Counted from the stretch's first letter, positions 1 through 11,258 are shown. The stretch: DNA of 64,000 bases from Amaurobius ferox (GCA_951213105.1 OX578147.1:130688822-130752821), one strand, 5' to 3'. Numbers and translations: made by a program. Notes: generated by a model from the letters alone, not told the origin.

Positions 1-129
1 TTCTGCCTTCATGGATAGTAATTGATATTGGTATAATTTTTTATGCGAAGTTAGTTTCGTATTTCATAAATTCATTACATAAAATGGATGAATACAATAA
101 ATGAATTGTTAATTATTTAAAAACTATCT
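1..129. repeat. 3' end of module Y0 of the preceding unit
   Basis: The last ~129 bp of the Y module, whose 5' part is off-window. It matches 27502-27630 and 54989-55117, and in diverged form 3425-3545 (end of Y1). Its presence at base 1 shows that the array, or at least the Y module, extends upstream of the window. Confidence 0.75.
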
Positions 130-212
130 GATGAAAAAATTCGAATTCGAGTTTTCGATGGGAGAGTACGTTTCAATCATCCCTGATCACAGATCAAACA
201 TTTTTGAGGTGA

Positions 213-301
<89 letters not shown>

Positions 302-1049
302 CAGTGAGTCTGTGGAGACGATAACTCACGAACGAAAGGAGCGATTTGAATGAAATTTGGTAAAAAAATCACAATCAGTGAATACTGGAAGTCTATTGTT
401 TTTAAACGTAATCGAATGTTCAGAAATCCCTAAATTTTAGAATGAAAATTTAAAAAAATCATCAAATCATCAAAACATTTAATAAATTTACGCAAATAAA
501 TATTTCTTATGCCATTTTTCCTTAGGAAACGATTGGAATAAACTTTAGAACGCTAGCATGAACTGGTTTCGAAATATTGCACATTTTTCAAATAAATTAA
601 AAAACGTATTAACTGTTGAGAAACATTTTCTCTTTTCATATGTAATATTATGCGATAAATTTGGTGACATTATTCTCGTGGAACTGGCTCGTTCCATAAA
701 TAAGAAAAGATACTTTGACTAATAATTTTGTATTTGAACGCCAATAGTCATTTATCTGCTATAAGAATAACTTATTTCTCCATCTATAACGCTTGGCGCG
801 ATTTTGGCGACGAATTTGGCGGAATATCGCCAATTTAGCGACTTTTTGAAATGTTGCCAAATTAACAAAAATTTCGCTAAATTGATAAAAATAACGTTAC
901 ATTAATGAACATGACGACTAATTGTCGAAAATTCAATATCTTGGAAATAATGTAAGTATCTACTATAAGAAAAATATATTTTTTTACGGTAAAAGTATTA
1001 AATTCATTGCATTATATAAGGAATGTCATGTGTTGGTCACATCAGATTT
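130..1049 (+). mobile_element. E1a: hairpin-family non-autonomous DNA element
   Basis: One of five copies per unit of a ~0.9 kb AT-rich element without a transposase, probably a MITE-like derivative. Family landmarks in order are a TCGAATTCGAGTTTTCGA block, a GATCAnnnATCAAACATTTT block, GATGTCTG followed by (TG)n, GTCTGTGGAGACGATAACT, and TTGGCG-rich inverted motifs. It ends with a GGAAnGTCATGTG block and CATCAGATTTTT. This copy lacks the hairpin end that E1c, E1d and E1e carry and is joined directly to the Y0 module. It occupies the place of the 147-bp linker found between Y1 and X2. The family name is mine; no library match was possible. Confidence 0.7.
217..295. repeat. (TG)n microsatellite, 79 bp
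   Basis: Uninterrupted TG dinucleotide tract inside E1a, preceded by GATGTC and followed by ATGTGTCAGTGAGTCTGTGG. The same locus is 53 bp in unit B and 43 bp in unit C. It accounts for most of the early length difference between the units. Confidence 0.97.
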
Positions 1050-1880
1050 TTAATTTTATTTGGGAAATTGACGTATTTTTAAAGTTGCGTAGCAAAAATG
1101 CAAAAAAAAAAATAATAATAAATTAAAATAAATAAATATATAAATAAATAAATAAAAATTGTGAAAGGGTTAGTCTTATTGTAATTGGGTTGATCTTATT
1201 ATTTTCATCGTCAAAAGTTACGTTTAAAACAAACATTAATTAATACATTTGAGCATAGTCTATGATTGTAGATATCGACAATTTTGCTGGCCATTTCGCA
1301 AGGAAATTCAAGTTTAATTTATTTCCCGAATTGTGCCAAAATTTAATCAGTATCAGGGTATCCCTCAAGTGACTTATCTCCTAAATATTGTTAAATGTTT
1401 TCAATGAGTTTTTAGCTAGAGTGGATATATAAAATTTATAAAAACAAACGCATGTTCTTTTATCTCGAATTGCATCAAAATCTAATCAGCGCCAGGGTGA
1501 CCCAACAGTCGCACTTACCTATAAAATATTATGAAATTCGGTAGATTAGATTCTGAGTTAGAGTGGATACATACATTGCACAGACATATACACAGCACAG
1601 ATACGCACAGAGATGTCACTCTAAAAAGAGTTTTTCGCGTTCTAGAGGTCTCAAAACGTGTAGATCCGTCGAACACTCGAGTTGCGATTTTCGACACGAT
1701 TCCAGTACTTTTCTTATACATTACCATGTATTGTAGGGAAAGTAAAATATCATTTTTACGAGTGTTCTTAAATAATGTTCCTAATCCTTTAATAAACACT
1801 TGTTTTCACTTTCATTCCGTGCAAAATATAATTTTGCTGCATACATTCCGTTATTTATGTCGTGTTAAAAATAGGATTTC
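1050..1880 (-). mobile_element. Module X1: diverged relative of the hairpin family
   Basis: Matches X2 (3693-4560) in the same orientation and the inverted element at 22428-23012. Read on the minus strand it shows the family order: ACTTTCC followed by a palindromic TACATGGTAATGTATA-type end, a CGACGGATCTACACGTTTTG block, GACATCTCTGTG and CATACATTGCA-type motifs. An open frame of 183 codons (1531-2082) runs from here into Y1 and is intact in all three units. It has strongly AT-driven composition and I read it as chance openness in repeat DNA. Confidence 0.6.
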
Positions 1881-1898
1881 TCATACGATATCTACAGA

Positions 1899-3545
1899 TC
1901 TTTGCTTTCATTTGTACAAAATATTTTATTGCGATTTCAGTATTTATTTGCACTTGAAGGATGTATCATCCTGTATTTACACATTTAATATATTAGGGGT
2001 AATAAACTTCATAATAAAGTGCTTCTTAATATTCAAATATTCTGTAAATCTTCTAAGGAATATATTAGAAGAATTTAAGTGAATAAAACTACATTATTTA
2101 TAGAATCCATTTATTTAATCTACGAGAATATGCAATAGTCAAACGTAGTCTTAATAGAAATTTATCTAGAAAATTTACCGACCACTTCCGTCTGTAGTCC
2201 CGATACACTGTCTCAACATCATATTTATATTTTCGATTTTTTCCTAGCATATATACTTATGGCATGAATTGAATATTACAGAAGCGCATAAATTTAGTTT
2301 CCATCTAATTCTTATTCAAGAAAATAAATAGGAATTCATCGCATGGAATTTATTCATTATATAGATTTTATCTGGGATGATTTTTCTTACGAATAAGATT
2401 TTAATACTGCTTATAGATAGCGAAATATTAAATGTTAATATCCATTCGTTTTATTCTCTTAATATACACTCTATTTGTTAATCCTTTATTATCAACATTA
2501 ATTTAATATTCATCAACACATATCTCATAGATAGCTTACGTTCAATTTTCGAATATTATCGAAATATTAAATAGATATCGTTCATCTGCAGAAATAAATT
2601 TTGATTATTTATGGACAGCATTTATTTTATCTATGTAAATATGCATTCGCAATGCATAACTCCAATAAGAATTATGTTAGAACATTTCGCGGCCCCATCA
2701 GTATGCAGTATCCATATATTATTAAACGCATTTACGTGTTTGTTAATCTTCATCATAGCATAAAAATATATCCGATGTTGATTTCTATCGTAAAGCTTAT
2801 ATTACTACTTTCCATATAATACATGGTAATGTATAGGGTCGTGTTTCTTTTAAGACTTATTCGTCGGGAGATGCGAATGACATTTTAGGGGGAGGACAAG
2901 TTTTCTATTTACCCTAAATAAATATATCTAAACGCTGTGTCTCATAAATCGAAATTAGGTTTCACAAAATGTCTCAGGGGTGTCGAATACACGTATCTGG
3001 GAGGATTTCGCACCCCCCCTGGAGATAAGCCTGAAAGAAACACTGTATAGCGAAAGTATTGGTATCGTGTCAAAAATTTAAACTCGAGTTCATCATGGAT
3101 ATACACGTTTCGAGCATTCTAGTACCCCCCCCCTCCCCTAAGTGTGCAGTCAGGCTTGTATTTGCTGTGCAATAATGTATGCATCCACTCTAGCTGAAGA
3201 ACTAATTGATAACATTTCATAAAGTGACTTGTGGTTTACTTGTTTATTCTGATTCTGATTTGATTTTGATATGATTCAGAAAAAGAACCTGCTCTTTTTG
3301 TAAGATATCCTGCACGGAGTACAAATGGATTACGAAAAAGAAAATAAATTTGGTTCTGTAGGGAAAGCCATGTGCTGCTCCGATCAATTCTTTTTTCTCC
3401 TGCTATAGGTAATTAAGCTAACACATAGGAATTCCTGTCTACATGGATAGCGATTGATATTGGTATAATTTTGTACGAAGTTAGTTTTGTTTTTGTTAAG
3501 TTCATTACATAAAATGGATGAATACATAAAATGGATTGTTAATTA
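1899..3545 (+). repeat. Module Y1 (~1.65 kb)
   Basis: Diverged duplicate of Y0 (25991-27630). Both start at TTTGCTTTCATTTGTACAAA. They share a ~0.9 kb AT-rich part, then a hairpin-family part (about 2815-3415) with GTGTCAAAAATT, a C-run and ATGTATGCATCCACTCTAGC-type motifs, and end near AAAATGGATGAATACA. Differences between Y1 and Y0 are many, whereas Y1 copies in A, B and C are nearly identical. The Y duplication is therefore much older than the 27.5 kb array. Confidence 0.75.
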
Positions 3546-3692
3546 TTTTTAAAAAATATGATGTTGGCAGCACTGGGCTTTCTCTACCGACTCGAATAAA
3601 TTTCCTCTTTATTTCTTTAATAAATTATTAAATTGAGTTTAATTGCACGAAATAACATGCATAATTATTTAAAATTACACAGTTTGCACTTT
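3546..3692. other. Linker between Y1 and X2
   Basis: 147 bp of AT-rich DNA with a GGCAGCACTGGGCTTTCTC segment that resembles, inverted, the conserved end of the hairpin family. The stretch 3610-3675 recurs inverted at about 22950-23010. The corresponding place between Y0 and X1 is filled by E1a. Confidence 0.45.
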
Positions 3693-4560
3693 TGATTCAA
3701 TTTTTAATTTTATTTGGGAAAGGGACGTATTTTCAAAGCTGCGTAGCAAAAATGCAAGAAAAATAAATAAAGAAAGAAAGAAAATAAATAAAAACAATTA
3801 AATAAATAATGAAATAAATAAATAAATTAGGAAAATATTAGTTTTATTGTAATGGGGTTCATCTTATTCTTTTCATCGTAAAAAATTGCGTATAAAACAA
3901 ACATTTAATTCATACATTTGAGCATGCATAGTCTACTATTGTAGATATTGACGATTTTGTGGGCCATTTCTCAAGAAAATTTAGGTTTCTTTTCTTTCCC
4001 GAACTGTACAAAAATTTAATCAAGCACCAGGATAATCCACAAGTGACTTATCTACCAAATTTTGTGAAACTTCTTTCAATTAATTTTTAGCTAGAGTGGA
4101 TACATACAATTTATAACAAAAAATGTAGGTTCTTTTACCTCGAATTGTACCAAAATCTAATCAGTACCAGGGTAACCAAACAGTAACTTACCTATGAATT
4201 TCATGAAATTCGGTAAATTAGTTCCTGAGGTAGACTGGATACATACATTGCACATACAGACACACCGCACACAGACGTCACGCTAAAAATAGTTTTTCTT
4301 GTTCTAGATGTTTCAAAACGTGGCTATCCGTCGAAAACTCGAGTTGCGATTTTCGACACGATTTCAGTACTTTTCCTAAACATTACCATGTATTGTAGGG
4401 AAAGTAAAATGTTATTTTAACGGGTGTTCTTAAATAATGTTCCTATTCCTTTACTAAATACTTGTTTACACTTTCATTCCGTGCTTATAATATAATTTTG
4501 CCGTATACATTCTGCTATTTACGTCGTGTTAAAAATAGGATTTCACATAAGATGTTTGAA
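3693..4560 (-). mobile_element. Module X2
   Basis: Diverged duplicate of X1, collinear from the GCGTAGCAAAAATGCA block through TGGATACATACA, ACGTCACGCTAAAAA and GTTGCGATTTTCGACACGAT to GTCGTGTTAAAAATAGGATT. Together with Y1 it forms the second copy of an old Y-X tandem pair. A purine-rich AAATAAAGAAAGAAAG low-complexity run lies at about 3755-3830. No coding capacity is evident. Confidence 0.6.
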
Positions 4561-5141
4561 CATAAAAGTTCGAGATTCCATGATCTATCTATTTGAAGTG
4601 ACGCCATACCTTAAGGTTTAAATCCAACATTATTCAAAGACCGCATTCTTAAGAACACGATATATAATTCAATTACTGTTTGACAGGAAATAATTAAGAA
4701 TATTTCTCTCCCGCTTATATAGTAATGAACCTAAGGTTTGTTTGGAAAGGAACAATAACAAAGAGGGACTCTTAATGAAATCTGTGTTAAAATAACTATG
4801 TCTTGGGTAACAGTTGACATTGCCTTTGGGTGGGTAAATTCAATATTTTAATGCAGGGTGAAATCGATAGCTAAAGGGGAGATAATGTATTGATATTGAA
4901 ATTGTATGTGGAAATTTGAGCGGGTGCTTTATAAGTTTAGAACACTTTAAATGTATATAATATGATTTGATTTTAATATTTTTATCATAAAGGTAAAAGT
5001 AAGGAGTTAAGACTTCCTATTAAGAAAACGCCAGTATCGTTTGAGACAATCATTCAGATGGCGCTGGGATAAAATAAGTAACTCTATATAGTGTATGGAT
5101 TTCTATAGAGAAAGTTCTAAAATATTTATTTAAACTGCCCC
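4561..5141. other. AT-rich spacer, nothing recognised
   Basis: No open frame of note, no RNA gene and no repeat relationship was found elsewhere in the unit. The equivalents are 32039-32619 in B and 59538-60117 in C, where C has a 2-base deletion near 60046. Confidence 0.5.
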
Positions 5142-5265
5142 TTTTGTAAAAATTAATTATTACCTCAAAGTAGAACAGAAACAATAAAGAATATTCCTAC
5201 GTATTCAAAATTATTTTACCTTCCAATTTATTTTTATCTCCCTATATTCTGTACTCTATCCTACA
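5142..5265 (+). repeat. Left direct repeat flanking E1b
   Basis: About 124 bp that recurs, diverged, at 6155-6284. Both run from TTTTGTAAAAA through a shared ATTCTGTACTCTATCCT block. The two copies bracket E1b, so a pre-existing tandem duplicate or the two halves of an older element surround the insertion. Confidence 0.7.
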
Positions 5266-5269
5266 ACCA

Positions 5270-6150
5270 TGAAAAAATCTGATGTGGGCAGCACATAACT
5301 TTCCTTATATAATGCAATGAATTTAGTATTACTTTTGCAGTAAAAAAGAAATATATTATTTTTATAGTAGATATTTATATTCTTTCCAAGATATTGAATT
5401 TTCGTAAATGAGTCGTCATTTTTATCCATTTGGCGAGTTTTTCGTTAATTTAGCAACATTTAAAAAAGTCGCCAAGTTGGCGACATTCCTTCAAATTCGT
5501 CGCCAAAATCTTGCCAAGCGTTATATACGGAGAAATAAGTTATTCTTACAGCAGATAAATAACTATTGGCGTTCAAATACAAAAGTATTACTAAGTATCT
5601 TTTTTCATGAATGGAGTGAGCTAGATCCACGAGAATGATGTCACCCAATTTATCGCATCGTATTACATATGAAAAGTGAACATATTTCTCAATAGGAAAT
5701 ATTTTTTTTTATTTTATATGACTTTTTGATAATTTTTTTGAAAAATGTGCAATATCTCGAGAACGGTTCATGTTAGCGTTCTAAAACTCATGTAATTTTT
5801 CATTAGAAAACGATTAACATAAGAAATGTCTATTTGCGTAACTTTATTAGAGGTTTTGATTTTTTGACGATTTTTTCAAAATTTCACTCGAAAATTTAGG
5901 GATTCTGAACATTTGATTGCGTATAAAAACCATAGGCTTCCAGTGTTTACGGATTTTAATTTTTGTACAAAATTTCGTTCGAATCGGTTCATTTGTTCGT
6001 TAGTTATCGTCTCCACAGACTGACTGACAAACACACACACACACACAGACATCACTTCAAAAATGTTCGATTCGTGATCAGGGATTCTTGAAACGTGCTC
6101 TTCCGCCGAAAATTTGAATTCGAGTAATTTTTTCGATTTCGAATAATCTG
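5270..6150 (-). mobile_element. E1b: hairpin-family element, reverse orientation
   Basis: Reverse copy of the E1 element. It starts AAAAATCTGATGTGGGCAGC, passes the GTCGCCAAGTTGGCGAC palindrome (5468-5484), GGTTCATGTTAGCGTTCTAA, CGTCTCCACAGAC and a short CA run (about 6029-6046), and ends in TTGAATTCGAGTAA. Like E1a it lacks the ACTTTCC hairpin at the far end. A 76-codon frame at 5408-5638 spans the palindromic section; its repeat in every E1 copy indicates sequence openness and not a gene. Confidence 0.7.
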
Positions 6151-6154
6151 CCAA

Positions 6155-6284
6155 TTTTGTAAAAATAAATTATTATTTCAATGCAAATTAGAACTGAAAT
6201 AATAAAGATTAATCCTGAGTAATCAAAATTATTTTAGCTTACAATTTATTTTTATCTCTCTATATTCTGTACTCTATCCTGCAA
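6155..6284 (+). repeat. Right direct repeat flanking E1b
   Basis: Diverged partner of 5142-5265, sharing the TTTTTATCTC, ATATTCTGTACTCTATCCT order. The divergence between partners is well above that between units, so the pair predates amplification. Confidence 0.7.
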
Positions 6285-7377
6285 TTGGGAAAAAATACTG
6301 ATTATTATACTCATAATTAGGGAACCTTAATTAAAAAATAATCAAAAATTCACAGACTAAATACTACGCTTTTCTGTTGTATCAACTAACAATAGCGACT
6401 ACTTTGCTAACACTAGCGACACCTAGATATAATTCTCAAAGCGTTATGCCATTTTCAAACGTTTAATCCATAGGAGTTTGATCTCCTTCTCTCTAACTCC
6501 ATGTTACCACTTATTGATAGTGTTTTCAGATCACAATTTGCTGAATGAAACTGCAAAATGTATCTGACCGTGCCCAGAATTTACATCAAATTTGTAAAAC
6601 TTTCCGTTAAACAGAAGAAATCCAAGGAAGATGTTGAAAACTAATTTGAATAATGAAATTATATATTCAAAGTTTAAAGGCTCTCGAAAATAATCAAATT
6701 TTAAAAGTCCTTCTCACAACTGCGATCGAATTAACCAAATGGGCAAACGTTCTTTTTCGATATTAACTTTTCCTAAGAACGATTTAAAGAAGAGTCAGGA
6801 AGAGTAAAGAAGAATACGGAAATTCGATTTGAAAACGAGTGTTTAATCGAATATTCATTTAAAGTGAGTCCTGTGATTTCTTTAAAGAAACCTCAACCTT
6901 GCATTACTTCACCACTACAAATGATTCTATTGAAAGCAATTCAGCCTTTTGTATTATCGCATCTTTCGCTTTTCTCCTGATCTAATTTCATTCCTCTGCG
7001 GTTTAATATATTTCGCCAATATTTATATCCTTCTCAGACAACTGGCATTTTGCAAATAACAAAAGTACAGACGGAAAATACAAATACTGAAAATGGAAGA
7101 AGTATTTTGAAAAATGTAAATATCGAATGGTATTGGATGTGTGAATTTTGAGCAGAAGAGAAAAATACAAGTAAGAATGTAAAACTTAACTGCCAGACAG
7201 CATATCTTTCGGGCTAATGAATATGGCAGAAATAGTGGTGAACTTTGATAAATAGCTTAATATTGCGAACTTGGAGAGTTCCTTTATAGTAAGGGGAAAT
7301 GTGGCTTATAAAACGATAAAAGATAACGAAAAATGTGAAAAAAAGAGAAATGAAAGAAAAAATAAGAAATATCAATC
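6285..7377. other. AT-rich spacer, nothing recognised
   Basis: About 1.1 kb without a convincing frame, splice-bounded exon, RNA gene or similarity to other parts of the unit. It may be host intergenic or intronic DNA. The equivalents are 33761-34853 (B) and 61259-62351 (C). C has private substitutions near 62097, 62202, 62219 and 62270. Confidence 0.5.
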
Positions 7378-9059
7378 ATGCATAAAGCATTGATTATGAA
7401 AAACTTTCCAACTGAAATGCAATTTTATTTAAACTTCACTGAAATACGATACATTCAGCGTTGATATATATTAAAATATTACACTACTAAAATAATTTAA
7501 TATATTTAAAATCTTTCAACTTTTTTAGAAAATTAACTTTATTCAAATGACGCCATCGAAATATGAAACGTCTGGCTGGCTCTCTACGTAAAAGAAATAA
7601 ATATTTAATTTATATCACTTTTATTCCAGACTCCAGAGCTAAATAATTTCGCGTGAAAAAAAATTCAGCGATTCTTACACAACTCAGTACTTGATAAACT
7701 TGACAACTCAGTACTTACAGTAACTTGATTACATTCTGTAACCATCAAAATTAGGCTTCGTTGTAGTTTGATGATCAAAGTTTGATGATCATTTAAATTC
7801 AAAAATAGTGTAATTGCGTTGGCACAGAATATAGATGAACAGATAATACGTAAAAAATAAAGCGGTTTTAGGACGGATGAAACACTAAATATAAATTTAA
7901 AACAGCTTTAAGAATCACGGTTTTTACATTGGGAAAAAAAGATGGATGCCATATTTTATTTTGAGGTGGGTCACGTGATCTCTTCATATAATATGGGTGT
8001 AATTATTATTTCAATTTTTATTTAAAAACTACCGTACATAATTTGTTGAAATGGGAAGGAGGACGAGATGGGATATTTTATATAAATTTAATCATCCCAT
8101 ACTTCCAGAATCCACCTGGGGGGAGGGGGGGGGGGTCTAAAATTTAGATAGAGTTCCAACTAAAAACAGCAGCATTCATAGACATGTTTTGCTATTTTTG
8201 TGTTTTCTAACACTTTTCAACATAGTTAAAACGCGTTTATGACTTTGGTCATTCTGTCTGTCTGTCCGTTCGCAAGATAATCGCTGTAAAAGTGACTGTA
8301 TCAAAATGCAATTTTAGTATGTTATCGAGACTGTCTGTGGGACGTATGGGAATGTGAATGAATAATATCATCCAATTAATTTTGTATTGAACCCGGGTTG
8401 AAAAAAAAAATACATTGAACCCTATGGGATCTAGATTTTTGTAAGCCAAGTTAAAATTCACAAAAATTGCTTTGATAATTTTAGGAAGTACTCAAATTAT
8501 CCCATAAAATATGTAAAAAAAAATTAAGCAAAATATGTTTTGTAGTTTTTTATATAAAAATAAAAAATAATAATTACACCCATATTATAAGGAGAGATCA
8601 CGTGACTCACTTCAAAATAAAATATGGCATCTATGCTGTGTCAGAATCGTGAATTTTGAAGTTCTTTTTGATTTATATTTAGTATTGCATCCGTCCTAAA
8701 ACAGCTTTATTTTTTTCTCTGTGCATCTACTATATAAAGCGCCAACGCAATTACAATATTTTGGAGTTTAAATGATCATCAAACTTTGATTATTTCTACA
8801 ACGAAACCTAATTTTAATGGATTCAGAATGTGAACAAATGATTGTAAGATGAGTTGTATAAGAATTCCTGAATTTTTTTCACGCAAAATGATTTAGCTTT
8901 GGAGTCTGGAATAAAAGTGATATAGATGAAATAATCATTACTTTTACATAGAGAACCAGATGTTTTATACTTCGATGACGTCGTTTGAATAAAGTACATT
9001 TTTTTTCAATGAAGTTTTAACCTTTCAAATATAATAAATTACCATAGTACTGTGATAAT

Positions 9060-10005
9060 TTAAAAAAATCTAATGTGGGCAACACATGACTTTCCTTATA
9101 GAATGCAATGAATTTTACTTTTTACAGTAAAAAAAATAGGTTTTTCTTATAGTAGATACTTATATTCTTTCCAAGATATTGAATTTTCGACAATTAGTCG
9201 TCATTTTCATTGATTTAGCGTTAATTTAATCCATTTGGCGAGATTTTCGTTAATTTGACAAAATTTAAAACGTCGCCAAGTTGACGTCATTCCGCCAAAT
9301 TCGTCGCCAAAATCTCGCCAAGCTTTACTGACGGAGAAATAAGTTTTTCTTATAACAGATAAATGACTATTGGAGTTCAAATAGAAAAGTATTACTCGAT
9401 GTATCTTTTCTCATGAATGGAACGCGCTAGATCCACGAGAATGTTGTCACCCAATTTATCGCATGGTATTACATATGAAAAGTGAACATGTTTCTCAATA
9501 GGAAATATATATTTTTTATTTTATATGACTTTTTGATAGTTTTTTTGAAAAATGTGAAATATCTCTAGAACGGTTCATGTTAGCGTTCTAAATTTTATGT
9601 TAATCGTTTTCTAATGAAGAATTACTTAAGAAATGTCTATTTGCGTAACTTTATTAGCGGTTTTGAATTTTTGACGATTTTTTCAAAATTTCACTCGAAA
9701 ATTTAGGGGGGGTTTGAACACTCGATTACGTTTAAAAACAATAGACTTCCAGTGTTTACGGATTGTGATTTTTGTACCAAATTTCGTTCGAATCGGTCTA
9801 TTCGTTCGTCAGTTGTCGTCTCCACTGACACACAAACACGCACACATACTTTCACACACACACACACACAGACATCACTTCAAAAATGTTTGTATCGTGA
9901 TCAGGGATGCTTGAAACGTGCTCTTCCGTCGAAAACTCGAATTCGAATTTTCGACCCCGTCACAATACTTTCCTTATACATTATGTATATAAGGAAAGTA
10001 ATATG
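9060..10005 (-). mobile_element. E1c: full-length hairpin-family element inserted in the foldback element
   Basis: Reverse E1 copy with both ends. It begins at TCTAATGTGGGCAACACATG with ACTTTCCTTATAG just inside, and ends in a hairpin at 9967-9999 (ACTTTCCTTATA ... TATAAGGAAAGT). Internal landmarks include CGTCGCCAAGTTGACG, GTCTCCACTGACACAC and a CA run. It lies inside the right arm of the foldback element, so it inserted later. The read-through CA tract creates poly-His/Thr frames that are not genes. Confidence 0.75.
9967..9999. repeat. Terminal hairpin of E1c
   Basis: Imperfect palindrome with arms ACTTTCCTTATACAT and GTATATAAGGAAAGT around a short loop. The same structure closes E1d (10366-10399) and E1e (11813-11845). 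Confidence 0.8.
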
Positions 10006-10092
10006 TCAGCTCTGAATGCATCTCATTTTAGAAATGTTTAAATAAAATTGCATTTCAGTTGGAAAGTGTTTCACAATCAATGCTTTATGCAT

Positions 10093-10365
10093 TGTCGATC
10101 CGTCTGTTCAGTATAGAATGGCCAATATTTGCAAAGGTCGAAAGAAAACTTACTATGTGCTATGGTGTTTTGCATCTCGCTTTTCGACGATTTCGACATC
10201 CAGTATAAATATAACTTTATATCTTTCCTTAAAATTCATATAAACGCATTGGGATAACTGTATTTAAATAAGATCGAAATATAGAATTCGAGTTTTTGGT
10301 GTATTTATAATTTCTATAAACTAACGAACACTAATTTGACATTTTTCGTGACATCTATATTTGTT
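10093..10365. other. Spacer between E1c and E1d
   Basis: About 270 bp of AT-rich sequence separating two E1 copies that face each other. No gene or repeat was recognised. B equivalent 37569-37841. Confidence 0.5.
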
Positions 10366-11258
10366 ACTTTCCTTATATACAATAATGTATAAGGAAGGTT
10401 TTGTGACGGGGTCGAAAATTCGAATTCGAGTTTTCGACGGGAGAGCACGTTTCAAGCATCCCTGATCACGAATCAAACATTTTCGGGGTGATGTCTGTCT
10501 GTGTGTGTGTGTGTGTGTGTGTGTCTGTGGAGTCGATAACTGACGAACGAATGGACCGATTCGAACGAAATTTGGTACAAACATTACAGTCCGTAAACAC
10601 TGGACGCCTATTGTTTTTATATGCAATCGAATGTTCAGAACCCCCCTAAATTTTCGAGTGAAATTTTGAAAAAATCATCGAAATATCTAATAAAGTTGCG
10701 CAAATAGACTTTTCTTGTGTAATTTTTCATTAGAAAACGATTGACACATAAATTTTAGAACGCTAACATGAATCATTATCGAGATATTGCACATTTCTCA
10801 AAAGATTATAAAAAATCATATAAAATAAAGAAAAAATATTTCCTATTGAGAAATATGTTCACTTTTCATATGTAATACAATGCGAGAAATTTGGTGACAT
10901 CATTCTTGTGGATCTAGCTCGTTCCATTCATGAAAAAAGATACTTTGAGTAATAGTTTAGTATTTGAACGCCAATAGTCATTTATTTGCTGTAAGAATGA
11001 TTTATTTCTCCGTCCATAACGCTTGGCGAGATTTTGGCGACTAATTTGGTGGAATCTCGCCAACTTGACGAATTTTAAATGTTGCTGAATTAACGAAAAA
11101 CTCGCCAAATGGATAAAAATTACGACTCATTGACGAAAATTCAATATCTTGGAAAGAATATAAATATCTACTGTAAAAATAATCTATTTTACTGTAAAAG
11201 TAGTAAATTCATTGCATCAAATAAGGAAAGTCATATGCTGCCCATATCAGATTTTTTA
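10366..11258 (+). mobile_element. E1d: full-length hairpin-family element
   Basis: Forward copy with the ACTTTCCTTATATACAATAA hairpin at its left end, then GACGGGGTCGAAAATTCGAA, ATCCCTGATCACGAATC, a short TG run (about 10499-10523), GTCTGTGGAGTCGATAACTG, CTTGGCGAGATTTTGGCGAC and the right end ATAAGGAAAGTCATATGCTG. The 12-bp ACTTTCCTTATA of the left end reappears inverted near the right end, which I read as the terminal inverted repeat. It is in opposite orientation to E1c. A 101-codon minus-strand frame (10321-10626) is repeat-derived. Confidence 0.75.

Larger units (their letters stand above)
7378..10092 (+). mobile_element. Foldback DNA transposon with ~0.6 kb inverted arms, interrupted by E1c
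   Basis: The left arm (7378-8022) is the inverted complement of 8553-9054 plus 10014-10092. Matching landmarks are TGCATAAAGCATTGATTATG against its complement at 10075-10092, GGACGGATG against CATCCGTCC, GTCACGTGATCTC against GAGATCACGTGAC, and TTTGATGATCATTTAA against its complement near 8770. The loop (8023-8552) has no transposase, so the element is non-autonomous. E1c (9060-10005) splits the right arm. The relative at 20095-21058 runs through this point without E1c. A G-rich run at 8118-8135 lies in the loop. Confidence 0.8.

Noticed and set aside
5408..5638. 76-codon frame repeated in all units
   Set aside because: It lies wholly inside E1b over the palindromic TTGGCG/CGCCAA section; other E1 copies do not keep it open.
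9961..9999. Helitron 3' end hairpin
   Set aside because: The hairpin is not followed by the CTRR-type end, and an inverted copy of the same motif lies near the other terminus, which fits a terminal inverted repeat better.
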